Shown piece after piece: positions 16,657 to 25,527 of a stretch of 35,875 bases of DNA; position 1 is the first letter of the stretch, and each line of letters opens with the position of its first letter. Location: positions 1 through 35,875 of the forward strand of contig JARGNK010000072.1 of assembly GCA_029213145.1 (NCBI GenBank), written 5' to 3'. This DNA comes from Rubripirellula sp. (GTDB lineage Bacteria > Planctomycetota > Planctomycetia > Pirellulales > Pirellulaceae). Under the pieces are notes generated by a model. It did not search any database and was not told where the DNA came from. It worked only from the letters and a program-made list of their open reading frames with translations. Position numbers and translations under genes: made by a program.

Positions 16657-17334
16657 ATGGTTAGCTTTTTGGAATCGACCGAGCCGTTCGCCTTGCTCCT
16701 AGCAATGCTTCCGCTCATTGGATACCTGTCACTGATCAGTGGGATTCGCCTGTCTGGCCGCGCGCTCATCACGACGGGTGGTCGCGATACGGCAGCGCTT
16801 GCGATGGCGATTGCCGGCATGCTGGCTGTCGGACCGGCCGAACTGTTTTTCCCAACGGCAGCTGCCACGCTGTTCGGCCCAATCGTCTGGCTCGCGTTGG
16901 CAGCCTTTTACGTCTTGAGCGTCGCATTAATCGTCCTTTCATCGAAGCCAAAACTGGTCGTCATCGGACGGACGCCAGAGGAGATGTACGAGCCGCTACT
17001 TGCTGCTGCCCGTGAAATCGACCCAAAGGCGAACGGTGAGCCTCAAACCCTTCAGGTTCTGTTACCAAATTTAAGAATCCGCTTGCGGCTCGACGGGAAT
17101 CGTTTCATCGACCACACACAGGTGGTTTCTTTTGAACCGAATATCTCACTTCGGTTTTGGAGCACCCTACTAGGCAACTTACGTTTTCAAATTCGCCAAC
17201 AACCTGGGCCAGCACCCCACCGTGGATTTGGCATGCTGTTGACCGCTTTATTTTTAGCAGCGATTTTAACCTGGCAAAGTTTTTCCAAGCACGACTTGGT
17301 AGTCGAAGGATTTCGTGAGTGGCTCTGGCGTTAG
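16657..17334 (+). CDS. Membrane protein of unknown function (four predicted helices)
   Basis: I do not recognise this 225-residue protein. Hydrophobic segments at about 10-31, 44-62, 72-95 and 190-207 predict four membrane helices. A roughly 95-residue soluble part between helices three and four (about 96-188) begins KPKLVVIGRTPEEMYEPL and contains alternating beta-like stretches (LQVLLPNLRIRLRLDGNRF). The C-terminus is short and amphipathic. It follows accC after 177 bp without an obvious terminator and could be part of its transcript. A planctomycete-conserved family is plausible but unverified. Confidence 0.72.
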   Translation: MVSFLESTEPFALLLAMLPLIGYLSLISGIRLSGRALITTGGRDTAALAMAIAGMLAVGPAELFFPTAAATLFGPIVWLALAAFYVLSVALIVLSSKPKLVVIGRTPEEMYEPLLAAAREIDPKANGEPQTLQVLLPNLRIRLRLDGNRFIDHTQVVSFEPNISLRFWSTLLGNLRFQIRQQPGPAPHRGFGMLLTALFLAAILTWQSFSKHDLVVEGFREWLWR

Positions 17335-17480
17335 TTGATTCGCGGAAGTCCGCCGATTGCGGCCACCGCATCTTTAAATTTGCAAGCTTCACATAAGCAT
17401 GAGCGATGGTTTTACTGGCTCGAAAACGCATTGAGCCCGACAACCGCCGGCAAGTCAGCCCACCCCACAGCGAATGCACT

Positions 17481-17509
17481 TTGAAGGCCGCGCACAACGT
17501 GGCCTTCAA
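17481..17509. repeat. Strong 12-bp hairpin in the leader of the NTase-HD gene
   Basis: TTGAAGGCCGCG (17481-17492) pairs with CGTGGCCTTCAA (17498-17509), 12 pairs with one G-T, around the loop CACAA. It lies 51 bp before the start at 17560. There is no T tract, so it may be a Rho-dependent terminator for the upstream gene, a leader structure or a protein site. Confidence 0.5.
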
Positions 17510-17559
17510 AATGCTTACTTCACCTGCGGAGGACACCCCGCACGACATCGTCCCAATCC

Positions 17560-18669
17560 ATGGCCAATCAAAAACTTCGACGACAAATTGCCTGGGAAGC
17601 AGCCCGCTTGATGTATTCTCGTGAGGTTGCCGAGTACTATTCAGCGAAGCAGAAAGCCGCCAAGCGGCTAAACAAGGGCTGGGTCAAACCGACTGATCTG
17701 CCAACCAACGCAGAGATTCGTGAGCAGGTTCAAGTATTTGCCCGCATGCATGAAGGTGCTTCTCTAGGTGAGCGGCTGTTGGCCATGCGTTTGCGAGCTG
17801 CCTGGTGGTTGCGAAAACTTGATGCGTTTCATCCCAAGCTGATTGGAAGCGTCCTCACCGGAACCATTCGTCAAGGATCCGATATCGATGTGCATGTGTT
17901 CGCCGCCAACCCGCATTCGATCTCAGTCAAGCTGGACGATCTAGGTTGCCATTACGAGCTGGAACGGAAGCGGATTACCAAGGATGGTGAAGAGCGTGTT
18001 TTTTCGCACCTTCACGTACGTGACGAGTTTCCGGTCGAATTGACCGTATACCATCCCTCGCTACTCGGATATCGATTTCGGAGTTCGATCACTAACAAAG
18101 CGATTGAGCATGCGACGATATCCCAGTTAGAAAAACTGATCGCGCTCGAGCATGGTGTTGACCCCGACGCGCAACAGGCACGATTGAACGAAATCGACGC
18201 GACTCCTGATCGTTTTCAGGTGTTCCAAGCATTGTTGATCCCTCTAGAAAATGTGCGTCAGAATCTAAAATACCACCCCGAGGGCGATGCCTTGTTCCAC
18301 TCTCTGCAGGTGTTTGAACTCGCTCGTGAAGAAATGCCCTACGACGAAGAATTCCTGCTAGCAGCTTTGCTGCATGATATTGGAAAAGCAATTGATCCCG
18401 ACGATCACACACTCGCGGGACTGGAGGCGCTTGACGGTTTTATCAGCGAAAGAACAAGTTGGTTGATTCGACACCATATGGAAGCACACCAACTACATGA
18501 TGGCACAATCGGGGCACGGCGACGACGAAAACTAACGGCCCATCCTTGGTTCGAAGATCTACGTACCCTCAACACCTGCGACCGTGAAGGCAGAGTCCCG
18601 GGAGCCGACGTAGTCGAGTTAGAAGAGGCTCTCGATTACATCGAGAACATTGAAGAGATGTTTGGCTGA
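17560..18669 (+). CDS. Nucleotidyltransferase-HD domain fusion protein
   Basis: This is a 369-residue cytoplasmic protein with two enzyme-like domains. Residues about 70-195 form a Pol-beta-type nucleotidyltransferase: GSVLTGTIRQGSDIDVHVF gives the GS pair (96-97) and Asp108/Asp110, with Glu160 in FPVELTVYHP as the probable third carboxylate. Residues about 240-345 form an HD phosphohydrolase: His247 (LFHSLQVF), the His272-Asp273 pair (LLHDIGKAI), His305/306 (IRHHMEAH) and Asp341. NTase and HD domains co-occur in CCA-adding enzymes and in GlnD, but the order, size and lack of an RNA-binding arm differ here. A role in tRNA end repair or nucleotide signalling is inference. Confidence 0.8.
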   Translation: MANQKLRRQIAWEAARLMYSREVAEYYSAKQKAAKRLNKGWVKPTDLPTNAEIREQVQVFARMHEGASLGERLLAMRLRAAWWLRKLDAFHPKLIGSVLTGTIRQGSDIDVHVFAANPHSISVKLDDLGCHYELERKRITKDGEERVFSHLHVRDEFPVELTVYHPSLLGYRFRSSITNKAIEHATISQLEKLIALEHGVDPDAQQARLNEIDATPDRFQVFQALLIPLENVRQNLKYHPEGDALFHSLQVFELAREEMPYDEEFLLAALLHDIGKAIDPDDHTLAGLEALDGFISERTSWLIRHHMEAHQLHDGTIGARRRRKLTAHPWFEDLRTLNTCDREGRVPGADVVELEEALDYIENIEEMFG

Positions 18670-18762
18670 GCCGCTGCTAAAGCATTCAGCGAAACGCTCC
18701 AGAGCAATTCCAACAGCCCCTCTTAGCGTCCCGGTCTCTCACCTAGACTGAGACGCCTTGGC

Positions 18763-19989
18763 CTACAATTTTTCGCCATCCGCAATCTGATCGACGATCG
18801 ATTCAATGTGTCCACCCTTGAGTCGGGTCACAATCCGATCGCCCAACTGCACCTCTTCGGTGCTTGTGATCGCCTGACCCTGCTGATCAAGAGTAACGCT
18901 GTAGCCACGCGTTAATACATCGAGCGGTGAAAGCGCCGAAAGGGAAGCGGTCACCGTCGCCATTTTGGCTTGACTGAGTCGCAACTTGGAAAACATCGCT
19001 CGTCTCGCCCGGGCATCCAATTCGTCCAACAGACGGGATCGCAAGTGAATCACTTCATGTGGCTTCCGCATAATTGGACGATTGGCCAGGGAATCCAACG
19101 CGGCCCGCCGTGTTTGCAATGCAACGCGCATACTGCGTTCGAATCGCATTGCTAGATCTGCCACATTTCGTCGCAGCGCATCCGCATCGGGCAGCACCCG
19201 GGTCGCCGCGTCAGTAGGCGTCAAAGCACGAACATCCGCAACCAAATCGCTTAGCGTGATATCGACTTCGTGTCCCACCGCGGAGACCGTCGGGATTTCC
19301 GAGGCGGCCAACTCGCGAATCACAACTTCTTCATTAAAGGACCATAAATCCTCTAAGCTCCCTCCCCCACGCGAAACAATTAGTACATCAAGCGCCGGCT
19401 GCAGCCGATGTGCTGCACGGATTCCCTCAACAATGGAGCGGGGTGCATCAGGGCCCTGCACCAGAGCCGGGATGACGACCATCTCCACACCTCGATAGCG
19501 ATTCCGCGCCGCTTTGAGAAAATCGCGAATCGCAGCACCATCAGGGCTCGTCACAATTCCGATTCGGCTCGGGTAGCTCGGCAAACGGCGTTTTCGCTCA
19601 GCCGCAAACAGGCCTTCGGCGTGCAGCTTCGCCTGTAATTGCTGAAATGCCAACTGCAACGCGCCGAGTCCCTGTGGCTGGACTTTGCGAATGATCAGCT
19701 GGTACGCACCTCGCGCGGCGTAAACTTCGACATCGCCGAAACAGAGGACAGACTGACCTTCCTCAATTTTTTGCGACATCCGCATCGCGGTGCTCCGCCA
19801 AATCACACCCCGGATTTGCGCTTGTTCATCCTTGAGGGTGAAATACAAATGCCCACTTCGCGGACGCGACAAGTCGGATATCTCGCCGGAAACCCAGATT
19901 CCAGGAAAGGTGCCTTCGAGGATTGCCTTGACGTGGCCCGTTAATTCGCTGACCGAAATTGCGTGCGGTTGCTCACTCAATGGTGCCAC
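18763..19989 (-). CDS. xseA: Exodeoxyribonuclease VII large subunit XseA
   Basis: This 408-residue protein starts with GTG at 19989. An N-terminal OB-fold ([29 protein letters not shown], with [16 protein letters not shown]) is followed by the catalytic region with [17 protein letters not shown], then [24 protein letters not shown] and [27 protein letters not shown], all hallmark XseA segments. It ends with a coiled-coil tail and [16 protein letters not shown]. ExoVII degrades single-stranded DNA to acid-insoluble oligonucleotides and needs the small XseB subunit. No xseB lies downstream; only 93 bp separate the stop from the convergent gene. The start overlaps the end of dapF by 13 bp, implying co-transcription with dapF. 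Confidence 0.95.
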   Translation of the reverse strand: MAPLSEQPHAISVSELTGHVKAILEGTFPGIWVSGEISDLSRPRSGHLYFTLKDEQAQIRGVIWRSTAMRMSQKIEEGQSVLCFGDVEVYAARGAYQLIIRKVQPQGLGALQLAFQQLQAKLHAEGLFAAERKRRLPSYPSRIGIVTSPDGAAIRDFLKAARNRYRGVEMVVIPALVQGPDAPRSIVEGIRAAHRLQPALDVLIVSRGGGSLEDLWSFNEEVVIRELAASEIPTVSAVGHEVDITLSDLVADVRALTPTDAATRVLPDADALRRNVADLAMRFERSMRVALQTRRAALDSLANRPIMRKPHEVIHLRSRLLDELDARARRAMFSKLRLSQAKMATVTASLSALSPLDVLTRGYSVTLDQQGQAITSTEEVQLGDRIVTRLKGGHIESIVDQIADGEKL

Positions 19990-20819
19990 TCCCCACTAAA
20001 CACTTCCGTGGCGGGACCTGTCATCCAAACATGCCCAGAATCCTCTTTCCATTCCAAGGTCAAATCACCGCCCAATAGATGGTTGAGAATCGATCGCTCG
20101 GTTCGGCCGGTTAGAACGCCGGCCACGCAAACAGCAGAGGCACCCGTTCCACAAGCCCACGTTTCGCCGGAACCTCGCTCCCATGTCCGTTGCTTCACCT
20201 CACCAGGCGAAACAACCTCTACAAATTCGACATTGATTCGCTTTGGAAACCGTGGATCCCTCTCAATCAGTGGTCCAAGTCCGAGCACCAAATCATCGGT
20301 CGCCTCGTCGACAAAAATAATACAATGTGGGTTCCCCATCGAAACGCAAGTAACACGTAGCGATTGTTCACCTACCTGAAATTCATGGTCGACGATCTGC
20401 CCCGCAGCCGAGAGAGTCGTTGGGATTTCCGCCGCATCCAATCTGGGTGGCCCCATATCGACGGTGACCTGTCGCACGCGATCATCCGATCCGATATCCA
20501 AGTCAACTGGTAGCAAGCCGGCTCCCGTTTCCAAGGTGAGCTGCCGCTTCCGAGCGATCCCATGGTCGTACACATATTTTGCGACACACCGTAATCCGTT
20601 GCCGCACATTTCTGATTCCGAACCATCTGCATTAAACATCTGCATACGAGCGTCACCGGACTCACTCGGACGGATCAAAATCAAACCATCGCCGCCTACC
20701 CCGAATCGCCGATCCGCAATTTTCTGTGCTAGCTCTGACAAATCGCTAGGAACCGCCTGAGCGAAACAGTCGATGTAAACATAGTCGTTGCCGGCGCCGT
20801 GCATCTTTGTAAATTTCAT
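19977..20819 (-). CDS. dapF: Diaminopimelate epimerase DapF
   Basis: This 280-residue cytoplasmic enzyme converts LL- to meso-diaminopimelate for lysine and peptidoglycan synthesis. The N-terminus [17 protein letters not shown] is family-typical. The two catalytic cysteines are Cys72 in [16 protein letters not shown] and Cys223 in [12 protein letters not shown]. The [10 protein letters not shown] segment of the active site is also present. Its end overlaps xseA by 13 bp. The gene is divergent from apt, and the 208-bp spacer includes an eight-T run near 20890. A full peptidoglycan-type lysine pathway is consistent with modern views of planctomycete walls. Confidence 0.97.
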   Translation of the reverse strand: MKFTKMHGAGNDYVYIDCFAQAVPSDLSELAQKIADRRFGVGGDGLILIRPSESGDARMQMFNADGSESEMCGNGLRCVAKYVYDHGIARKRQLTLETGAGLLPVDLDIGSDDRVRQVTVDMGPPRLDAAEIPTTLSAAGQIVDHEFQVGEQSLRVTCVSMGNPHCIIFVDEATDDLVLGLGPLIERDPRFPKRINVEFVEVVSPGEVKQRTWERGSGETWACGTGASAVCVAGVLTGRTERSILNHLLGGDLTLEWKEDSGHVWMTGPATEVFSGEWHH

Positions 20820-21027
20820 TCGGTTATCCTAACAAACCGTCTCCAACTGGGAACCTGCTCCCTTCCCGGTCGGCCGGCGGTGACTTAACCTTTTTTTTCT
20901 ATAGAAATTTACGAGCTTTCGCCGGCATGGGTCGATTCCGGATTCAGAAGAATCGCGGTGTCCACGCGAAAGGCAACGGCTCCTTCAACAAACGCCTGAC
21001 GCATTCAAAGGGCTCGGTTATCCCATC

Positions 21028-21573
21028 ATGGTCGATCTCACCAAATACATCCGGGACATACCCAACTATCCCAAGCCAGGAATTTTGTTCCGGGATATCA
21101 CGCCGTTGCTGGCAGCCACCGAAGCACTGCAGGCAGCGGTGCACGCGATGGCAGAACCGTTCCGAGACCAAAAGATTGACGTCATCGCTGCTGCAGAGGC
21201 TCGCGGCTTCATCTTCGCGGCACCACTGGCAATCGAGTTAGGGGCCGGTTTTGTACCGATTCGAAAACCTGGAAAACTCCCCTTCGATCTCCATTCGTTT
21301 GCCTACGAATTGGAATACGGGACAGACGAACTGCAAATCCACATCGACGGCGTTACACCAGGACAGCGAGTGCTGCTAGTTGACGATCTACTGGCGACCG
21401 GCGGTACGATGGAAGCTTGCTGCCGCCTGCTAGAAAAATGCGAAGCCGAGGTGGTGGGCTGCAGTTTCCTTATCCATCTTGTGCAGCTCGGTGGGGCCGA
21501 AAGACTCCAACCACATAAAGTCCACTCAGTCCTGAGCTACGACGAAGATGAGATCGAGTCAGAACTTGGTTAG
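21028..21573 (+). CDS. apt: Adenine phosphoribosyltransferase Apt
   Basis: This 181-residue cytoplasmic purine-salvage enzyme makes AMP from adenine and PRPP. The N-terminus [25 protein letters not shown], the [12 protein letters not shown] segment, and [12 protein letters not shown] are Apt signatures. The PRPP loop [14 protein letters not shown] spans 115-128. The length is normal. ATG 21028 gives the correct family N-terminus; an overlapping reading frame from 20927 is out of phase and not needed. Divergent from dapF, convergent with the potassium channel gene (46 bp between stops). Confidence 0.96.
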   Translation: MVDLTKYIRDIPNYPKPGILFRDITPLLAATEALQAAVHAMAEPFRDQKIDVIAAAEARGFIFAAPLAIELGAGFVPIRKPGKLPFDLHSFAYELEYGTDELQIHIDGVTPGQRVLLVDDLLATGGTMEACCRLLEKCEAEVVGCSFLIHLVQLGGAERLQPHKVHSVLSYDEDEIESELG

Positions 21574-21619
21574 TCGAACTCCAACCAAATTCCGAATCCG
21601 AAGCCCAAGACCTGGTCGC

Positions 21620-22507
21620 CTATCCATCCAACCGTTTACCGCAACGATAACAATACGTTGCGTCCTCGCGTTGATCGTAAGCTTCACAATAGTGGCAAGG
21701 ATGACTGCTTCGATGCGTTGCCTGGTTGACAAATTCAGCGCTGACAAAGGTCGACGGAACAATAATCAAACTGTATCCCAACAGGATCAAGACGGCCGAA
21801 ATCATTTTCCCGGCTGCTGTCTGGGGAACCACATCTCCGTACCCAACTGTGGTCATTGTCACGATCGCCCAATACATTGATTGCGGAATCGATGTGAACT
21901 GGCTTGATGTATTAATCCCATCGGCAGTGAGTGCTTCGATATGAAACATCAGGGTTCCGCTGATCGTCACCGCCACCAATACGACCACGACGAAAACGAT
22001 GATCTTGTTTCGCGCCCGCCAAATCGCGTTTGATAACTCGTCAGCCTCGTCCATCATCCGCCAGAGTTTTAATACTCGAAAGACGCGGAGCAAACGGATC
22101 GACCGCAGAATCACAAAAGACCGAGACGAAGGACCGATAAAGATTGTGATATAAGAGGGGAGGATGCTCAGCAAGTCAATAATGCCCCAAAAGCTAAATG
22201 CGTAACGCATTGGTCGGCGGACGCACGCCAACCGGAGAGCGTATTCGATCGTGAACAAACCGGTTAGAACCCACTCAACCAATTCAAAGGCATTCAGCAA
22301 GGCTCCATTTTCTCGGTAAGCCGGCACCGTCTCCAACGATACAATCGTGATACTGGCTAAAATGGCCAACAACAATCCGATATCAAACCATTTCCCGGCC
22401 GGATCGTCCGCCTCAAAAATGATGTCGTACATTCGACGCCGCCAACCTTCATCGGCTGGTCGCTGACTCCAGCGTGGACGGCGTTTTACAGAGGGTTTAT
22501 TCGTCAT
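21620..22507 (-). CDS. Voltage-gated potassium channel with C-terminal zinc ribbon
   Basis: This is a 295-residue six-helix channel of the inner membrane. S1 to S3 span about 42-120. S4 is the arginine-spaced segment 129-150 (RSIRLLRVFRVLKLWR, Arg at every third position). The pore helix and filter are MYWAIVTMTTVGYGDVVP (filter TVGYGD at 220-225), followed by S6 (about 233-252). A basic N-terminal tail precedes S1. The cytoplasmic tail is unusual: CHYCEAYDQREDATYCYRCG has two CXXC pairs (271/274, 286/289), a predicted zinc ribbon, instead of an RCK domain. Potassium selectivity is well supported; the function of the ribbon (oligomerisation, redox or metal sensing) is inference. Confidence 0.93.
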   Translation of the reverse strand: MTNKPSVKRRPRWSQRPADEGWRRRMYDIIFEADDPAGKWFDIGLLLAILASITIVSLETVPAYRENGALLNAFELVEWVLTGLFTIEYALRLACVRRPMRYAFSFWGIIDLLSILPSYITIFIGPSSRSFVILRSIRLLRVFRVLKLWRMMDEADELSNAIWRARNKIIVFVVVVLVAVTISGTLMFHIEALTADGINTSSQFTSIPQSMYWAIVTMTTVGYGDVVPQTAAGKMISAVLILLGYSLIIVPSTFVSAEFVNQATHRSSHPCHYCEAYDQREDATYCYRCGKRLDG

Positions 22508-22893
22508 CGCTTTTCTTCGTCGCTATCTTTGCTCGTTGCTCATCGCCAAGATTAAATTGCAATGGCCAGTATTGGCCGGTCGCCGTTTAGAACGCTTGTT
22601 CTCGGTCTGAACGACCGAAGATCCACACGTCTGAACAATGCCTTCATTGGCTTACGTTTAAGTTCCATTTTTCACCCTCCGGGTGCACTCCCAACAGCTT
22701 GTTCCTGCTTCGATTAAGCAGGCCATCACTATTCTTGGTTTCGTTTAAACGCAGCCTTTTTACTTAGTGTGATCAAAATCAACTCCGGCACCTCATTCAC
22801 AGGCCAAATTCGCGCCCGCGAAAAGCGTATATTTCCTCAAAACTTCCAGCGATTTTCCATTCGGGTGCCGTAAAGATCCGGAAGCTCTCCTCG
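22508..22893. other. 386-bp spacer between cytochrome and channel genes
   Basis: The spacer contains the possible small ORF at 22552-22668 and three perfect small inverted repeats: 22564-22577 (5 bp arms), 22602-22618 (TCGGTC/GACCGA) and 22704-22722 (CCTGCTT/AAGCAGG). No convincing promoter hexamers were found. The last hairpin lies about 170 bp after the cytochrome stop on the minus strand and lacks a T tract. Confidence 0.5.
22552..22668 (-). CDS. Possible small basic protein, 38 aa, upstream of the channel gene
   Basis: ATG at 22668 is preceded by a perfect GGAGGG Shine-Dalgarno (22680 down to 22675) with a 6-base spacer, the strongest ribosome binding site I found in the window. The frame runs 38 codons to TAA at 22552-22554 and reads MELKRKPMKALFRRVDLRSF, then a Pro/Arg stretch, ending RPILAIAI. 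It is basic at the N-terminus with a hydrophobic end. It stops 44 bp before the channel start, so it could be a leader peptide or a small protein in the same transcript. No family is recognised, and conservation is unknown. Confidence 0.35.
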   Translation of the reverse strand: MELKRKPMKALFRRVDLRSFRPRTSVLNGDRPILAIAI

Positions 22894-24615
22894 TCAGCCA
22901 TACATCGCATCGAGCGGCAGCAGTGCACAGTTGGACACTGGAAACTGATAACGGGTCCCCACGGCAAACTGATCGTCTGGCACAGCTGGATTCCCCGTGC
23001 CTTGAGGGGTCAAATAGCTGGCTTCTAACAGCCCTTGTCGATCGAGAAGATCACCGATCAGATCGATGCCGATACCTCCACATGCGGTATCACTGCCGCT
23101 TAAATCGAGGGTCGCAAAACCACTCAATCCATCAGTGTCAAAGTTAATTCCGGTGTTTCGCAAAATGGCCCCCCAGGCGGCAGCACGCGCGACCGACTGA
23201 GGCCGATCCCAACCGATGAAAAAGCTTGCGTAGGGTACGACCGTCAATGACGATGCAGTAATCCAACTGTTCTCCACCAACAATAAAACGCCGTCTGTGG
23301 TGCGATCAACCTGCGGCAAATCCTGGCCCGTGTTCACGATCACACGCACGCGATTACTGATTCGATGGAAAAAGCATCGCGTGCAACTTGCCGTCACGTT
23401 GTGATAACTCTGCCCCGCATCCCGGCGATCATGAACATAGGCGTAACCTGTTTCAATATATCCATCATAGGTTTCGATGAACCATGCAGTTACGAGAGCT
23501 TGACCAGCGTGATCGTCCTGACCAAAAGCGTTGCTATTGATTTGATCCACGGCAACGAAAAATGTTGCATCAAAATTGGACCAATGCAGCAGACGGCGAT
23601 GCTTAGAGGGCAATGAGATCGCGGCACCGGTGCTCGCGTCCTTCATCCCGATACCGTTCTGGAACAAGAGCGGCACCAGCCCAATCGTGATCGGCAACTC
23701 AAACGGGGAGGTTTGATTTTTTGCCGCGATGCTCATCGCGTCCAAATCCCACTCATAGAAACCTTTCACCGGCGTGAAATCAGCTTCGGAGCGAAAGCGA
23801 ATCTCACCTTGATCCCGTTCCCACCTGGTAATCTGGGACCCGTTGCCCAACGGCCCCACAAAGGCACGGAAGTGCGTGGTATCTGTGACCTGCAAGTCCG
23901 TATCTAAGTTTAAACGATCAGTAAAGTTGTTTGTTCGCTGAATTGCTTCCAGTAAACCGGCGTCGTTTCCACTTGCACCGACCGGCTGATGAATGTCGCC
24001 AGGTTCAATCTGGCGATCTCCCTTGCTCCGCCAGCAATGTTCACGAACGCGATGGCAGGCGATGCAAGTAACCCCTTCGCGTACCACCGGCGGCGCGTCG
24101 AGCATGCTGGCCGCCCGAGGGATCTTCAATTGGGTTCCGACCGGGGAGTGGCAGCGAACGCAAAATGTCCCAACCATTCCACGTGTGAGATCCGTCATCG
24201 CTTGCTCGAATCTGGAGAACGTCGGTGACACGGCGGCATAAGCGTGGCCACTCGCACGCCATTGCTCATATTGGCCAGGATGACATGACCGGCAAGCTTC
24301 GGCGGAGGGATAACAATTTTCGGTCCACAAAGCTTCATGGAGGTCAACCGCCGCAGTCGTCTGATCACCCGAATTGTTGGAACCCTCATTCGGTTCAGGC
24401 CCAAGTCCCTCTAAAGGATCCCCCAAACCATCAAGCGGGGCGACGAGCAGATCGCCGTCAATTTCGCCGTCATCCAGTAGGGTGTCCTCCAACAGACCAG
24501 CTAGCGAAAGATCGTCGGGAGACAGCAACAGCGAATCCTGAGGATCTTGCGTTAGCACCGATACCCGGACGCGCCAGATCACCAGGAGTCCACAAAGTTG
24601 ATTGGGTCGCGGCAT
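22894..24615 (-). CDS. Three-heme c-type cytochrome (cytochrome c554-like region), large
   Basis: This is a 573-residue protein with three CXXCH heme motifs: CRSCH (108-112), CVRCH (152-156) and CIACH (184-188), in a region CRSCHPGQYEQWRASGHAYA typical of cytochrome c554-type domains. A fourth CXXC (SCTRCFFH, about residue 405) lacks the adjacent His and may be a degenerate heme or metal site. The roughly 330 residues after the hemes are beta-rich and unrecognised. c-type hemes are attached outside the cytoplasm, but the N-terminus has no clear signal peptide: ATG 24615 is the only ATG after an in-frame stop just upstream, and LCGLLVIWRVRVSV is a poor hydrophobic core. An acidic, Leu/Asp-rich stretch (about 28-75) follows. 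The electron partner is unknown. Confidence 0.78.
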   Translation of the reverse strand: MPRPNQLCGLLVIWRVRVSVLTQDPQDSLLLSPDDLSLAGLLEDTLLDDGEIDGDLLVAPLDGLGDPLEGLGPEPNEGSNNSGDQTTAAVDLHEALWTENCYPSAEACRSCHPGQYEQWRASGHAYAAVSPTFSRFEQAMTDLTRGMVGTFCVRCHSPVGTQLKIPRAASMLDAPPVVREGVTCIACHRVREHCWRSKGDRQIEPGDIHQPVGASGNDAGLLEAIQRTNNFTDRLNLDTDLQVTDTTHFRAFVGPLGNGSQITRWERDQGEIRFRSEADFTPVKGFYEWDLDAMSIAAKNQTSPFELPITIGLVPLLFQNGIGMKDASTGAAISLPSKHRRLLHWSNFDATFFVAVDQINSNAFGQDDHAGQALVTAWFIETYDGYIETGYAYVHDRRDAGQSYHNVTASCTRCFFHRISNRVRVIVNTGQDLPQVDRTTDGVLLLVENSWITASSLTVVPYASFFIGWDRPQSVARAAAWGAILRNTGINFDTDGLSGFATLDLSGSDTACGGIGIDLIGDLLDRQGLLEASYLTPQGTGNPAVPDDQFAVGTRYQFPVSNCALLPLDAMYG

Positions 24616-24979
24616 TTCGTTCGATCAGTATCCGGCAATGCTGCATCCCTTGGTATGCGCACGATGCACAACACCTATCGCTTATTTATTCGGACACGAA
24701 CAACACTCATAACGCATGGCATGCCACCGCCTTGCATAAAAGTTGTGACCCGCATAGCTTCCAACTTGCCGGGCACACGCTGTCACAACAACCGTTGCAT
24801 TCGACACAATCGCGAATTGAGAAACCCTTAAATGTGGCGAATCGCTCAACTTCTCGACATCACTATCGTTTGTCCGGTAGGTTTCCCAATGTCGAGTTTT
24901 GATCTACTTGGGGGTGCATCGCTACTCGGCAAGTTGATGGATTTCCATTCGTGCCTTCGCCGCAAAGTTTGTAATTCCA
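24616..24979. other. 364-bp spacer with a cryptic Cys-rich frame
   Basis: This divergent spacer holds no confident gene. A perfect 10-bp palindrome TGGCATGCCA lies at 24717-24726. On the minus strand, an open frame without a good start ends ARRWHAMRYECCSCPNK, finishing in a TAA near 24680; a GGCGG-like motif precedes its internal ATG, which would leave only 11 codons. It may be a remnant or a dispersed intergenic repeat. Promoters for both flanking genes must lie here, but I cannot place them. Confidence 0.4.
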
Positions 24980-25504
24980 ATGAATGCCCCACCACCCTCA
25001 GCCGATCATCAGGACGGCAATTTCCGCCGTTTCCGCGTGGCGACGGATAACGCGATTGGTATCATCCGCGATCGCCGGAAAAAAGTTCTAGCAACCGTCC
25101 AGGAAACATCAATCGACGGATTCACTGTCCTGATGTCCCCAAAGAACTCATCCAAACTAAATGTTGGTCGTCCGTGGCTACTTGAACACGATGGAGCAAA
25201 GATTGAAGTTCACCCCCAGTGGTTTTTCAATGCTCCAGATGGGCACGTTCAGATCGGGTTGCGGCGGTTACGCGACTTAACCCCACCGGAACCAATTCGT
25301 TCATCACTGCTGACCAGAGTTGGTGGGCGTCATTATGCCGACCCTAGCGTGTCAGCGGTCATCTTCGGCGGATTCGTGTTGTTCTTGTTTTGCTTGATGG
25401 CGTTACCAGGCATAGGTGACCGACTGGGCACATCGGACCGAATTCAAGACAGCATCCAGTGGTTAATTGGCAAAGCCGATCGAGTCGTCGGAAGCCGCCT
25501 CTAG
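24980..25504 (+). CDS. Single-pass membrane protein of unknown function
   Basis: I do not recognise this 174-residue protein. Residues about 15-110 look like a small beta-rich cytoplasmic domain (NAIGIIRDRRKKVLATVQET, then SIDGFTVLMSPKNSSKLNVG and ALL-type strands), reminiscent of PilZ-like or ribbon barrels but without the RXXXR signature of c-di-GMP binding. One membrane helix lies at about 127-146 (AVIFGGFVLFLFCLMALPGI), and a short amphipathic tail follows. ATG 24980 is the first start giving the whole domain. It is convergent with the rhomboid-like gene, with only 23 bp between stops. Confidence 0.65.
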   Translation: MNAPPPSADHQDGNFRRFRVATDNAIGIIRDRRKKVLATVQETSIDGFTVLMSPKNSSKLNVGRPWLLEHDGAKIEVHPQWFFNAPDGHVQIGLRRLRDLTPPEPIRSSLLTRVGGRHYADPSVSAVIFGGFVLFLFCLMALPGIGDRLGTSDRIQDSIQWLIGKADRVVGSRL

Positions 25505-25527
25505 GCGATCTCTCCCCGCCCAACGGA

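Noticed and set aside
20927..21241. 104-codon frame overlapping the start of apt
   Set aside because: Out of phase with apt over most of its length and without a ribosome binding site.
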